Part shown: in pieces, positions 8,879 through 17,873 of the stretch
Layout of the letters: every line of letters starts with the position of its first letter
Position numbering within the stretch: the stretch's first letter is position 1
Assembly: GCA_038238245.1 (NCBI GenBank)
Contig: JBBRXX010000003.1
Span: 124,001 to 188,000 of the forward strand
Source of the DNA: DASQHW01 sp038238245
Lineage (GTDB): Bacteria > Actinomycetota > Acidimicrobiia > IMCC26256 > PALSA-610
Direction of reading: 5' to 3'
Length of the DNA stretch: 64,000 nucleotides
The notes under the pieces: generated by a model
What the model was told of the DNA's origin: nothing
The model's input: only the letters and a program-made list of their open reading frames with translations
Databases searched by the model: none
Translations under genes and position numbers: made by a program

Positions 8879-9646
8879 TCACCAAGCGTCGGGCTCCCAC
8901 CGCGAGAGGTCACGCCCCGTCATCTTCTCCAGCTTCCGGATGTCGTCCGCGAAGAAGTCGTACAGCTCGCGTCGCTCGTCGAGCGTCAGCTGCGGGGTCT
9001 CCGCCGAGGTCCGCTGCTGATAGCTGAAACGCACCCGCTCGAGCTCAGGAGGAAAGAAGTCGGCCGGCGGCCCGACGTGCCGCAGTGCCTGGTCGTACAC
9101 GCCGCGCGGGTCGTCGTCGGCATCGTCGTGGAGCACCACGAGCAGTTGCTCACCGAAGTACTCCTGGTACGGCTCGAGGCTCGCGGCGTACCAGCCTCCG
9201 GAGACGATGCCCAGCGGATCGCGGTCGGGTGGCGTTCGCCGCACGACGTCCAGCACCTTCGCTCCGGGGGCCAGCGATCCACCTTCGATGTGGTGCACCA
9301 CGGCCGATTGCGCCCTGTCGACCGGGTTCCGCAGGATCGCGATCAGCCGCACCTCGGGGACCGTTTCTCGGATGCGCTCCGCGAGCACACGGGGATTGTG
9401 GTGCCAGAACATGTAGCCGGGCGTCGCCTCGCCGACGAAGGACTGGCCCGCCCAGCCCTCGAACTGGGCTCGATATGACCTGAGGCCCTCTTGCTCGAAT
9501 CGGTCGCGGTTGTTGAAGAACTCGAGCTCGCGCGACGCCGAGAAGACGTCGGGGTGGAGCCCGAGATTGAGGCGCAGCCATCGCGTCGCGCTCTTTTGGG
9601 CGCCGATGATGAGAAAGGTCGGGAGCGGGAGTTCGTGCGAATCCAT
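8879..9646 (-). CDS. Sulfotransferase domain protein (paralogue of 24199-24981)
   Basis: 255 residues. The 5'-PSB loop is 'FLIIGAQKSATRWLRLNLG' (residues 11-29) and the 3'-PB region is 'VRLIAILRNPVDRAQSAV'. The order 'GEATPGYMFW', 'PLGIVSGGWYAASLEPY' and a C-terminal 'ELYDFFADDIRKLEKMTGRDLSRW' matches the heparan-sulfate-type Sulfotransfer_1 layout, in which the last helix packs on the PAPS site. It is very similar over its whole length to the protein at 24199-24981, so the two arose by duplication. The start at 9646 is chosen because homology with the paralogue begins at MDSHELPLPTF versus MSSRELPLPTF; the open frame upstream is not protein-like. The shared upstream region (9647-9866) also serves the divergent gene at 9867. 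Confidence 0.87.
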   Translation of the reverse strand: MDSHELPLPTFLIIGAQKSATRWLRLNLGLHPDVFSASRELEFFNNRDRFEQEGLRSYRAQFEGWAGQSFVGEATPGYMFWHHNPRVLAERIRETVPEVRLIAILRNPVDRAQSAVVHHIEGGSLAPGAKVLDVVRRTPPDRDPLGIVSGGWYAASLEPYQEYFGEQLLVVLHDDADDDPRGVYDQALRHVGPPADFFPPELERVRFSYQQRTSAETPQLTLDERRELYDFFADDIRKLEKMTGRDLSRWEPDAW

Positions 9647-9866
9647 CCGGGCGTCGCCTGGGCTCTCCTTGCCTTCCTCCGTGCGGGGTCCGGGGCACGA
9701 TATCCGCTGCACCGGCCGGCCGGTCCGGACACAGGTGGCAACCCTCGCTTGGCGCTCTCTACGCTGTCGGGACGGCAAGGTCCCGTCCGCGGGGAATCGG
9801 CCGACAGGATGCCCGGAAAAACCGAATTCACCCGGCCGACGTCGGAGTGCAGGAAGCAGGAGTGCA

Positions 9867-11792
9867 GTGCGGCAGCCTGAGGCGCGCCAAGATGCCGACG
9901 CGGGGTCGCCGTCCGACGGCGAGCCGCGTCTCGTCGTGCCCGCGGGTCTCGTGCTCGACGAGGTCGCCCGGCAGCGCCTGGAGCGCCAGCTCGACCGGGC
10001 GTCACCGCACATCGCGGGAGTCGTCGCGGCGATCGGCCCTCTGGCGGCCGGCGCGAGCTACCGGGTCTGTGCGGAGTGGCGATCACTCGAGCCGCCGGGC
10101 CACGCGATCGAGCTGCCCTCGACGTCGGCCCGGGGCGCGATGTTGCTGCGGCCGGGCGTCGAGTTCGAGGTCACCGAGCAGGTCGTCGAGGTCGGCCGCG
10201 GGCCGCTGGTTCTCGATCCCGGCGCGCACGTCCACGACCCGTGGCAACCGATCGAAGAGCAACGGGTCGCGTCGGAGCTCGGGCGTTCGCCGTTCCCGCG
10301 CCGCCCGATCGTGGTGTTCGTCGGAACCGAGGAGGACGCGAAGCTCGCCGACTGGGCGCGCCGGCTGGTGAACCGATGTATCCGTCGCGACGTCGAGGCC
10401 CGGCTCGCACTGCCGATCATCGCGGGCGGGCTCCATCTGACGTGCCCGCTCCTCTCCTGTGAAGCCTCGATGCGGACCCTTTCGCCCGACGCCGTGGTCG
10501 CGCTCGACCCGGAGGCATCCGCCCTGGCCCAGCACTGGTGTCGAGACGAGCGCTCGACGGTGGTCATCGAGCTCGATCGTGAGCTGTGGGCCGGCGCGGA
10601 GCTCGTCTCGTGGCAGATCGGACGTTCGTCCGGCCGTGTGCGCGCGCGGATCAGCCGGCGCATCGACGCGACCGCCTTCTCTGCGCTCGTTCGACGCCTG
10701 TGCGCGGGGCCCCAACCGGCACCGCCGGTCGATGGCGCGGTTCCCGAGAAGCGCACGATCTCGCACAGCCGGAAAGCGCGAGAGCTGGCCAACGCGCGTC
10801 GCACTTGCGCCGTGGTCACGGGGTCCTTGGACGCGTCGGGCGCGGCGCGGGTCGACGCCCTGGTCGACCACATGTCCGCGGTTGGCCTCACCGTCGCCGT
10901 GCTGCCGATCGACCGCGACCTTCCCGCAGGCGTGACGGCGGCCTCGCTCGTGATGCTCACGGGCATCGACGACGTCGACGCGGTCAGCGGGCTCGTTTCG
11001 GTTCGGCAAGAGGCGCAACGGCCGACGGTGTTCGATGTGGGGCCGCGCGATCTCTCGACTCCGCCCGTGTTGACCGATGACGCGGCCCGGCTCGCAGTCG
11101 CGTGCGGGCTCGCGACGTCATCGGGCGGCGCGATGCACAGCGCGCTCCGCAGCCTCGGGGTGCGCGCGCTCGTCGTGCCCACGATGTTGACGCGCCGGCG
11201 CGCCGCTGAGCTCAGGCACGCCCGCCGTGGTTTCGACGCGCAAGCCGAAGCCGTCATCGGATGGCATCTCGGCACGGGGATGTCCGCGAGCGCCTCACGC
11301 GAGGAGGCGGCCGAAGGTGTCGCAAAGGTCTTGGCCAATCGGTTCGACGTACGGGTGCTCGTCGTGGGCGATGCGGCACACGTGCCACCGGCACTGCGTG
11401 GCCACGATTATCTCGTCGAGTCGGGCGAGCTGGAACCGGAGATCCTCGCCGGGCTGACCGTGCAGCTCTGGACTCCTGACATCCAGGGCGGGTTGATCGC
11501 CGACGATCTACGCCCGTATGTCGAAGCGAGTCATGCCGCGGTCCCGACCGTGCTGCCGTTGGCGGCGCGCATCGTGATCGACGGGCACGCGTCGCCGCCG
11601 CTTGTCGTACAGGCACCGGAAGAGCCCGAGCAGTGGACGGCCGCGCTGCGACATGTCCTCGATTCTCCGCCAAGACGCGGGTCGCGCGCGAAAGAGGCGA
11701 GCGATCGCTCCGATGCGGTCGACAGCTCGGCGGCATCGAGGACGGTCGTGAATCGGCTCATGGGTTGGGCGCTCTACGAGACCGCGCAATGA
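9867..11792 (+). CDS. Large protein with a glycosyltransferase-like (GT-B) C-terminal domain
   Basis: 641 residues, starting at GTG 9867 with AGGAG four bases upstream. The N-terminal half (about residues 1-300) has beta-rich stretches such as 'MLLRPGVEFEVTEQVVEVGRGPLVLDPGAHVHDPW' (read in two parts) and no recognised motif. The C-terminal half, from about residue 460, has 'AVIGWHLGTGMSASASREEAAEGVAKVL', 'DVRVLVVGDA' and 'WTPDIQGGLIADDLRPYVEASHAAVPTVLPL', which resembles the nucleotide-sugar half of GT4-type GT-B enzymes ('IGWhxGT', then a 'Px-Exx...xGxP' helix) but lacks the usual E-x7-E. It may be a degenerate or divergent glycosyltransferase. It overlaps the next GT gene by four bases (ATGA), so the two are translationally coupled. 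Confidence 0.65.
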   Translation: MRQPEARQDADAGSPSDGEPRLVVPAGLVLDEVARQRLERQLDRASPHIAGVVAAIGPLAAGASYRVCAEWRSLEPPGHAIELPSTSARGAMLLRPGVEFEVTEQVVEVGRGPLVLDPGAHVHDPWQPIEEQRVASELGRSPFPRRPIVVFVGTEEDAKLADWARRLVNRCIRRDVEARLALPIIAGGLHLTCPLLSCEASMRTLSPDAVVALDPEASALAQHWCRDERSTVVIELDRELWAGAELVSWQIGRSSGRVRARISRRIDATAFSALVRRLCAGPQPAPPVDGAVPEKRTISHSRKARELANARRTCAVVTGSLDASGAARVDALVDHMSAVGLTVAVLPIDRDLPAGVTAASLVMLTGIDDVDAVSGLVSVRQEAQRPTVFDVGPRDLSTPPVLTDDAARLAVACGLATSSGGAMHSALRSLGVRALVVPTMLTRRRAAELRHARRGFDAQAEAVIGWHLGTGMSASASREEAAEGVAKVLANRFDVRVLVVGDAAHVPPALRGHDYLVESGELEPEILAGLTVQLWTPDIQGGLIADDLRPYVEASHAAVPTVLPLAARIVIDGHASPPLVVQAPEEPEQWTAALRHVLDSPPRRGSRAKEASDRSDAVDSSAASRTVVNRLMGWALYETAQ

Positions 11793-13909
11793 AGCCGCGT
11801 TCGCCGGTCACCGTCATCGTCCCGGTCTATCGCGGGCTCGAGGACGTTCGCCGTTGCATCGAGAGCGTGATCCGGCACGCCGCGGACAGCGATGTCCCGT
11901 TCGAGGTCCTGATCATCGACGACGCCTCGCCGGAGCCGGCGGTGTCCGCGTATCTCGACCGCGTCGGCTCCGAGCCCGCGCCCGTGCCGGTGACCGTGTT
12001 GCGCAACCCGGAGAACCTCGGTTTCGTGAAAACCGTCAACATCGGGCTGAAGCGCGCGGACGCCGACGTCGTGATCCTGAACGCCGACACGGCCGTCACC
12101 GCGGGCTGGCTCGATCGACTCGCGGACGCGGCCGCGCTTGCCGACGTCGCCACGGTGACGCCGCTCGCCAATCATGGATCGATCTGCACGCTGCCCGAGA
12201 CGGTGATCGAAGCATTCGAGCTCGACACGCCGACACCACGCATCGAGGAATGCGCGGTATTCGTCGCCGAGCACTCGCTGGAGCTGCGCCCCGAGGTGAT
12301 CACCGGCGTCGGGTTCTGCATGTACACGACGCGCCAGGCGCTCGACGCGTGCGGTCTCCTGGATGAGGAGACTTTCGGTCGCGGCTATGGCGAGGAGGTC
12401 GACTTCTGCCTCCGCGCCACACGGCTCGGCATGCGACACCTCATCGAGGACTCGACGTTCGTGTACCACCGCGGCGGCGGCTCGTTCGGTGACGACGACC
12501 AACGCGAGGGCTGGCGGCGCAGCGCGGCGATCCTCGACGGGCGCTATCCCTTCTTTCGTCCGACGAACCGGCGCGAGCGGATCAACGATCCCCTGCATGT
12601 TCCCTTCGCCGCGCTCGAGCTCGGGCTGCGCGAGCGTCGCGGTGCCCGACCTCACGTACTGCATATCGTGCACAGCCCTCCCGGCGCGACGGGTGGCACC
12701 GAAGCGTTCATGAACGGATTGATGAGCGCGCTCGACGACGAGTTCGACTTTTCCGTCCTGCATCCCGTCCAGTCCGGATTCGTGTTGCACTCGCGATGGA
12801 ACGTCGGCGGCGTGCCCGTCGAGCGGGAATTCCTGCTTCCGGGCGGCCCGCAGCAAGTGACGCGCGTGAGCGACGAGATGGCCGGCGCGGCGCTGGCGAT
12901 GGCGCTCGACATGTTCCACTTCGACGCCGTGCACATACACAACCTCATTGGTCACTCACTGGCGCCACTGGAAGTGCTGGCCGGCTTCCCGGGACAAGTG
13001 ATCTGCTCGGTCCACGACCTCTTCCTCGCGTGCCCGAACTTCTCGCTTCTCTACAAGAGAGTCGACCCGTGCGGCATACCCGACGATCTGTCGGTGTGCA
13101 ATCGATGTCTCGAGTCGATCGCGACCTCGCCGATGCCCGGTTCGCCGATGAACCCGCGTCTTTCGGTGGGATACCTCCGCGACTTCCGTGCGACGACGAC
13201 TGAGCATCTCGACACCGTCGACGCCTGGGTGTTCGCAAGTCAGAGCGCGGCCGACTACTTCCTTCGCGTCTACGATCCCGCGCCGTCGCGTGTCGAGCTC
13301 ATCGAGCACGGTTCGGTCATCCGACTCGGCCGGCGCGGACGTGAGCCCGACGCCGATCTCATCCTCGAAGAGCCGCTTCGGGTCGCGTTCGTCGGGCTCG
13401 GTTGGGGGAAGAAGGGTCTCGATGCGGTCAACGCACTCGTCGAGGCGTTCAGCGAGTCATCGGTGGAGATTCATCACTTCGGTGAGCTGAAGGAGCCCGC
13501 GTCGGCGCAGCTGCATTCGCACGGTCCGTACGACCACGAGTACCTGCCCGAGCTGTTGCGGCGCGCAGGCATACACATCGTGCTGCTCCCGGGTCCGTAC
13601 GCGGAGACGTTCGGCATCGTCATGAGCGAGTCCCTCGCCGCCGGGCTCCCCGTCATCGGCGCGCGCTACGGCGCGCTCGGCGAGCGCATCGGGGCGTACG
13701 GCGTGGGTTGGACGATCGATCCCATGGACCACGCCAGCATCGCAGCATTGATCGATCGCCTGGACCGCGGCCGCGACGAGGTGCTGCGGGTGACGCGTCG
13801 TGTGCTCGAGGTCCCGCTCGAAACCGTCGCCGACACGGCGCATCGATACGCGTCGCTCTATCGCGGTTCACGCGAGGCCGAGGTCAACGTCTCCGCAGCG
13901 ATCCTCTGA
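11789..13909 (+). CDS. Bifunctional glycosyltransferase, GT2 and GT4 domains fused
   Basis: 706 residues. Residues 5-270 are a GT2 domain: 'VTVIVPVYRGLEDVRRCIESV', 'VLIIDDASPEP', 'NPENLGFVKTVNIGLKRA', and 'VVILNADTAVTAGWLDRL', where NADT stands at the DxD position. From about residue 290 there is a GT4 domain beginning 'HVLHIVHSPPGATGGTEAFMN' and containing 'IHNLIGHSLAPLEVLAG', then the E-x7-E-type signature 'ETFGIVMSESLAAGLPVIG' near residue 610. Two active sites in one chain usually mean two successive sugar additions to the same growing chain. The start ATG overlaps the stop of the preceding gene. The stop lies inside a short tandem repeat (13903-13948). Confidence 0.87.
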   Translation: MKPRSPVTVIVPVYRGLEDVRRCIESVIRHAADSDVPFEVLIIDDASPEPAVSAYLDRVGSEPAPVPVTVLRNPENLGFVKTVNIGLKRADADVVILNADTAVTAGWLDRLADAAALADVATVTPLANHGSICTLPETVIEAFELDTPTPRIEECAVFVAEHSLELRPEVITGVGFCMYTTRQALDACGLLDEETFGRGYGEEVDFCLRATRLGMRHLIEDSTFVYHRGGGSFGDDDQREGWRRSAAILDGRYPFFRPTNRRERINDPLHVPFAALELGLRERRGARPHVLHIVHSPPGATGGTEAFMNGLMSALDDEFDFSVLHPVQSGFVLHSRWNVGGVPVEREFLLPGGPQQVTRVSDEMAGAALAMALDMFHFDAVHIHNLIGHSLAPLEVLAGFPGQVICSVHDLFLACPNFSLLYKRVDPCGIPDDLSVCNRCLESIATSPMPGSPMNPRLSVGYLRDFRATTTEHLDTVDAWVFASQSAADYFLRVYDPAPSRVELIEHGSVIRLGRRGREPDADLILEEPLRVAFVGLGWGKKGLDAVNALVEAFSESSVEIHHFGELKEPASAQLHSHGPYDHEYLPELLRRAGIHIVLLPGPYAETFGIVMSESLAAGLPVIGARYGALGERIGAYGVGWTIDPMDHASIAALIDRLDRGRDEVLRVTRRVLEVPLETVADTAHRYASLYRGSREAEVNVSAAIL

Positions 13910-13948
13910 CACGGGGCCTCTGACACGAGGGCGCCTGACACGAGGACG
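13903..13948. repeat. Three-unit short tandem repeat at a gene end
   Basis: Three imperfect direct copies of a 14-17 base unit of the form CCTCTGACACGRGG (units near 13903, 13917 and 13934, the last lacking CT) lie across the stop codon of the GT2-GT4 fusion gene and fill the short gap to the convergent gene at 13952. The first unit supplies the TGA stop at 13907-13909. It looks like local slippage duplication of the stop region; no function is evident. Confidence 0.6.
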
Positions 13949-13951
13949 CGT

Positions 13952-14677
13952 CTATTTCGACCGGCCGATGGCCTTGCGCCAGCCCCGGCGGGTGGCCTTG
14001 CCGAGAAGAATGACCCCACCGCGCCCGAGACCCTCACGCGCCACGACCGCTCGCAGCCGCTTGATCCGGGTGGAGGGCGAGGCGAGCGCGGCCGCGACGT
14101 TCAGCGCTTCGGCCTCGGGCACGCTCAACATCTCGCGGGTGCTCACCAGGTACGGCAAGGGGAGTCCACGGATGGGCCAGCGGCGTCCCCCGACCACGAC
14201 GAACGCGGGGCCCGTGCCGCCCTCCAGGATCTCGACCGGAGGACCCTCCTCCAAGCGCTCGAGCTCCGAGTCACGCATCTGTCGCGGTTCGCCGAACACG
14301 CGGGCCAGGGCGAGGAAGATCAGCCCGGACTTGATCTGGCGTCTCAGCGTTCCCTCGATGACGAACATGCCCCGTTTGGGCGTGCGCACGAGCGAGGGTT
14401 TGCCGCCCCCCCGGAGCTGCAGCTGCTCGAGCCATGCGCTCGCAACGGTTGCCCGGCGAACGGTGATCGAGGCGAGCCCGCCGTCGAGACCTTCCGGCGT
14501 CCCGAGTGGATCGTCCTGGCTGGCGCCTGCGCCCTCCGCGAGTCGCACGGTGCCACCCTCGAGCTGGGCGTGGAGTTGGCGGTTCACTGCACTCACCGCC
14601 CGCAGATGGCGGCGAAGTCGCTCGGTTTCGGGCGTCTCCGCAGCGTCCATGGCGAAAACGATACTGCGGTGGCGCAT
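13952..14677 (-). CDS. Hypothetical protein with N-terminal coiled coil
   Basis: About 241 residues from ATG 14677, or 232 from ATG 14650; neither start has an obvious ribosome site, and the upstream membrane-protein gene ends at 14698, so translational coupling is possible. The N-terminus (ETERLRRHLRAVSAVNRQLH) is predicted coiled coil. The middle carries 'MFVIEGTLRRQIKSGLIFLALARVFGEP' and 'GPAFVVVGGRRWPIRGLPLPYLVS', and the tail is strongly basic (KATRRGWRKAIGRSK). I do not recognise a family. The location between surface-glycan genes suggests a role in that locus but nothing in the sequence defines it. Confidence 0.6.
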   Translation of the reverse strand: MRHRSIVFAMDAAETPETERLRRHLRAVSAVNRQLHAQLEGGTVRLAEGAGASQDDPLGTPEGLDGGLASITVRRATVASAWLEQLQLRGGGKPSLVRTPKRGMFVIEGTLRRQIKSGLIFLALARVFGEPRQMRDSELERLEEGPPVEILEGGTGPAFVVVGGRRWPIRGLPLPYLVSTREMLSVPEAEALNVAAALASPSTRIKRLRAVVAREGLGRGGVILLGKATRRGWRKAIGRSK

Positions 14678-14697
14678 GCCGACGCGCCGGAGCGAGC

Positions 14698-16113
14698 TCA
14701 AGGACCGTCCGGCGCGGTCGTCCGCACACGGCGACGAGCGCGCGTCTCGCGCCGGCTCCGAACAATGCGTTGGGCGCCGACCGCCGCCAGGAGCGCGATC
14801 AGTGGAACGAGCGGAGTTCGGAACCGAGCGCTCGTTTCGGAGCCGGCCGAGATCACCAACACGTACACGAGAACGGTCATGAGGAAGACCCAGAACGCAC
14901 GAAGCGACGAGCGCAGCGCCACGACGGCGCCGACGAGCGCGAGCGACCACACCAGAAGGTTCCACACGAACAGGGCCGCGGTCAGCGGCGGTGACGAGTC
15001 AACGTACAGGAATCTGCCCACAGTGTCGGCGCCCGGTCCGAAGACTTCGCGCCCCAGGCCTTCCAGCACGATCTCGACGGATTGGAACGGGTGCCGCGTG
15101 ACGATTCGGAAGCCACGACTGCTCATCTCGTCGAACCCGGGACCATTCGCGAGCCTGTGCGGCGCGTCGCATCCCCACCAGGACGGGCACGACTCGGTGA
15201 GATCGTCCCACCCGCCGGGGTGACAGCCCAGTTCTTCCCGCGCCGTCCCCAGGTCACGATTCGTGACCTTCGCCTCGACGGCCGCCGCGTTGTAGCAGTA
15301 GACGGTGACCGCGGCCGAGCCCGAGAGCTGCCACGAGTTCACCGCGTCGTGGTTGCGCAACTGCCAGCCGCCGACCACGACGACGATCGGCAGGACGAAC
15401 GCCAGCAGCAAGACGACCAACCGCTGCACGCCGACGCGCCAGAACCTGCACACGAGCAGCACGACGACGATCGGCGGGAAGTAGTAGGTGGTCGGTCGCA
15501 CCATGGTCGCCGCCGCGACCAACGCGCCGAGCGCAAAGAAGTCGCGCGTCTTCACCTGCGCGGGCAGACGCACGAACACGACGACGCCGACGGCGACGAT
15601 GCCGACGAGCGTGAATGTGGCGAGGGTCTCGGTGAGGATCGTGCCCGACAACGCGAACTGCAACGGGTCGAGCGCAACGAACGCTCCCGCGAGCATCGCA
15701 GCAGTCGGACCGATCACGCGTCGCCCGACGAACACCGTCAACAGCACCGGCAACACGCTCAGCGCCGCTTGAATCGGGCTGATGGACCACCGGCTGTCTG
15801 TCACCCACAAGATCGCGGCGAGAAGCCCCGGATAGCCGGGGGTGCGCAGGAACATCGGCGTCGCGTCCTGAGGCGACAGGCTGAATCGGCCCTTCTCGAG
15901 GAGGGCGCGTGCAGGGCCGAGGTAGCCGGGTGTGTCTCCGCTCGTGACCGCACCCGGGTGCGCGTGTGCGATCCAGGCGGACCACGCGATGCGCAGGGCG
16001 ATCGCGACGACGATGAGCACCCACCATCCGAGGTACCGCTGCTCGCTGCGAAGGAACGTGCCGACGCGAGCGCGCGTCGTCGGCCTCCGCGGTGGTGCGG
16101 CAGCCGAGCTCAC
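14698..16113 (-). CDS. GT39/PMT-like membrane glycosyltransferase
   Basis: 471 residues with about 10-11 membrane segments. The first extracytoplasmic loop has 'TSGDTPGYLGPARALLEKGRF', with the acidic residue expected of GT-C enzymes that use polyprenyl-phosphate sugars, followed by 'FLRTPGYPGLLAAILW' and, further on, 'LSGTILTETLATF', a pattern ('tEtl') highly typical of GT39-like proteins. A large loop near residues 260-350 carries four cysteines (CYN, GCHPGG, ESCPSWWGCD). The GTG start at 16113 is preceded by GGAGG at a good distance. It is divergent from the similar protein at 16281. Confidence 0.82.
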   Translation of the reverse strand: MSSAAAPPRRPTTRARVGTFLRSEQRYLGWWVLIVVAIALRIAWSAWIAHAHPGAVTSGDTPGYLGPARALLEKGRFSLSPQDATPMFLRTPGYPGLLAAILWVTDSRWSISPIQAALSVLPVLLTVFVGRRVIGPTAAMLAGAFVALDPLQFALSGTILTETLATFTLVGIVAVGVVVFVRLPAQVKTRDFFALGALVAAATMVRPTTYYFPPIVVVLLVCRFWRVGVQRLVVLLLAFVLPIVVVVGGWQLRNHDAVNSWQLSGSAAVTVYCYNAAAVEAKVTNRDLGTAREELGCHPGGWDDLTESCPSWWGCDAPHRLANGPGFDEMSSRGFRIVTRHPFQSVEIVLEGLGREVFGPGADTVGRFLYVDSSPPLTAALFVWNLLVWSLALVGAVVALRSSLRAFWVFLMTVLVYVLVISAGSETSARFRTPLVPLIALLAAVGAQRIVRSRRETRARRRVRTTAPDGP

Positions 16114-16280
16114 GGCGCCTCCGGCATGTCGCAGCCTGACATGAGCATTTCTTATCGTGCCGCCCCCGCCGAACGCCCTTTGGACATCCTGTGCCCACCT
16201 CGCGAAGATTGCCGGCGTCGCGTAACGTTCGCAGCCAAGGTCAGCGCGGCTCTACGAGGTCGCCAGGGAGTGACGACGCG

Positions 16281-17873
16281 GTGCCGGCTACAAGGTTTCG
16301 AAACCCAGCGACGGCCGGTGCGAAGCTGTGGCGTGTAATACCGGTCTTGCTCGGGACGACGGCTCTCGGCACGCTGCTCGCGACTGCACGGTACGGCATC
16401 GGGCTCACTCCGGATTCGGTCGTGTACGTGACAGGGGCCCGCAGTCTCGCCGATGGTCACGGGTACACGCGTGGTGGGACGGCAATCACGGACTTCCCGC
16501 CGGCGTATTCCGCGACACTCTCACTCGCTGAGCGGTTGGGCATGGACGCGATCGACGCGGCTCGTGTCTTGAGCGTCGTGGCGTTCATGGTGACCGTGGT
16601 GCTCGGCTACGTCCTGTTGGGTCGCCACGTCCGCTCGCCGGGCATCCGTGTCGCTGCGACCGTCGTGATCGGCTGTTCGGCGGTGTTGCTCGACGTGTAC
16701 GAGAAGGCGTTGAGCGAGCATCTCTTCCTGCCGGTGCTCCTCGGATTCGCACTGGTCATCGAGGCGCTGGCGCGCCGGCCGCGGAGTGTCGCCCTGCTCG
16801 CGGGAGCCGTGGCCCTGGTATGGGCTGCGTTCTATCTTCGCTATATCGGCGTGGTGTTCGTCGCGGTCGGCGCGATCGTGATCCTCGCGGCGGAATGGCG
16901 ACGAAGCCGCGTCTTCGCGGTTCTGCGCGGCGCGGTGTTCGCGGCCGTCGCGCTGAGCGCGCCCATATTGTGGATGATCCGCAACGTCGATGCGGGCAGC
17001 GATCCATTCGGGCACCGGGCGAGCGCATCGGTCTCGGTCTTCACGAACGTGTCGCGTATCGCAAAACAGGTGGCGACCTGGCTGCTCACCGATGAAGGGC
17101 CGAGCGCGGTTCGCTTGCTGCTGTTGATCGCAGCGCTCCTCTTCGCAGGCGTTTTCGCCGTTCGCCTGCGACTCGACGGAGCCCGTCTCCCGGCCGACTG
17201 GCGCTCGATGCTTCCGCTGACGCTTCTGGTCGTCGTCTACGTCGTCTACCTGGCGGGCTCTGCCTCGGTCATCGCGTTCGGGGCGATCAGCAACACTCGC
17301 TTCATGGTCCCGGTGTTCGTGCCGGCCGTCGTGATCGGCGCGTGGATGTTCGAGCACGTTCGCCAACGGGTCAGAAGTGCAGATGTTCGGCGTGCGATCA
17401 CCGTGGTCGCCGCCGCGTGGGTGGCACTCAACGTCGTCTGGTTCGCGGCGCGGGCCGTGCGTTCCGCACAGGACGGAGCCGGCGGCTACGCCAGTGCGCG
17501 CTACCACGACTCCCAGATCCTGAAAGACGTGAAGCGGCTCGACGTGTCGATACCGGCGTTCAGCAATGACGTTCCCGCCGTGAGCCTGTTCGCGAGCAGA
17601 GATGTCCGCTCGAGCGTCGCGAGGACGTACTTCCAATCGGATGACCAGACAGGGAGGCTCGGCGACTTCGTACGCTTCGTCGGTTGCCATGCCCGCGTGC
17701 AACTGATCTGGTTCCTCCCGAATCCCCGACCGTACCTGTACACCCCCGGCCAGCTCGCGCAGAAGGTCCGGCTGACCGTCGTGGTGAAGCGCGCCGACGG
17801 AATCATCTACGACCTCACGCCGCTCTCCTCGCCGGGGTCTCCGTCGAGCGCTGCGTCGTGCCCGCGCGCGTGA
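16281..17873 (+). CDS. GT39/PMT-like membrane glycosyltransferase
   Basis: 530 residues with roughly 11 membrane segments in residues 15-420 and a soluble tail. The first loop is 'LTPDSVVYVTGARSLADGHGYTRGG' followed by 'DFPPAYSATLSLAERLG'; the second acidic element 'YEKALSEHLFLPVLLG' sits where GT39-like proteins have 'sE'. The donor is likely a polyprenyl-phosphate sugar used outside the membrane; the acceptor is unknown. The frame is open back to 16191, but GTG 16281 has an AGGGAG ribosome site about ten bases upstream and gives a normal N-terminus. Its stop abuts the stop of the convergent Tat/LPFTG protein gene at 17874. Confidence 0.8.
   Translation: MPATRFRNPATAGAKLWRVIPVLLGTTALGTLLATARYGIGLTPDSVVYVTGARSLADGHGYTRGGTAITDFPPAYSATLSLAERLGMDAIDAARVLSVVAFMVTVVLGYVLLGRHVRSPGIRVAATVVIGCSAVLLDVYEKALSEHLFLPVLLGFALVIEALARRPRSVALLAGAVALVWAAFYLRYIGVVFVAVGAIVILAAEWRRSRVFAVLRGAVFAAVALSAPILWMIRNVDAGSDPFGHRASASVSVFTNVSRIAKQVATWLLTDEGPSAVRLLLLIAALLFAGVFAVRLRLDGARLPADWRSMLPLTLLVVVYVVYLAGSASVIAFGAISNTRFMVPVFVPAVVIGAWMFEHVRQRVRSADVRRAITVVAAAWVALNVVWFAARAVRSAQDGAGGYASARYHDSQILKDVKRLDVSIPAFSNDVPAVSLFASRDVRSSVARTYFQSDDQTGRLGDFVRFVGCHARVQLIWFLPNPRPYLYTPGQLAQKVRLTVVVKRADGIIYDLTPLSSPGSPSSAASCPRA

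Noticed and set aside
9647..10012. N-terminal extension of the sulfotransferase at 8879-9646
   Set aside because: The paralogue at 24199 begins at the equivalent of 9646 and the upstream sequence is not protein-like.
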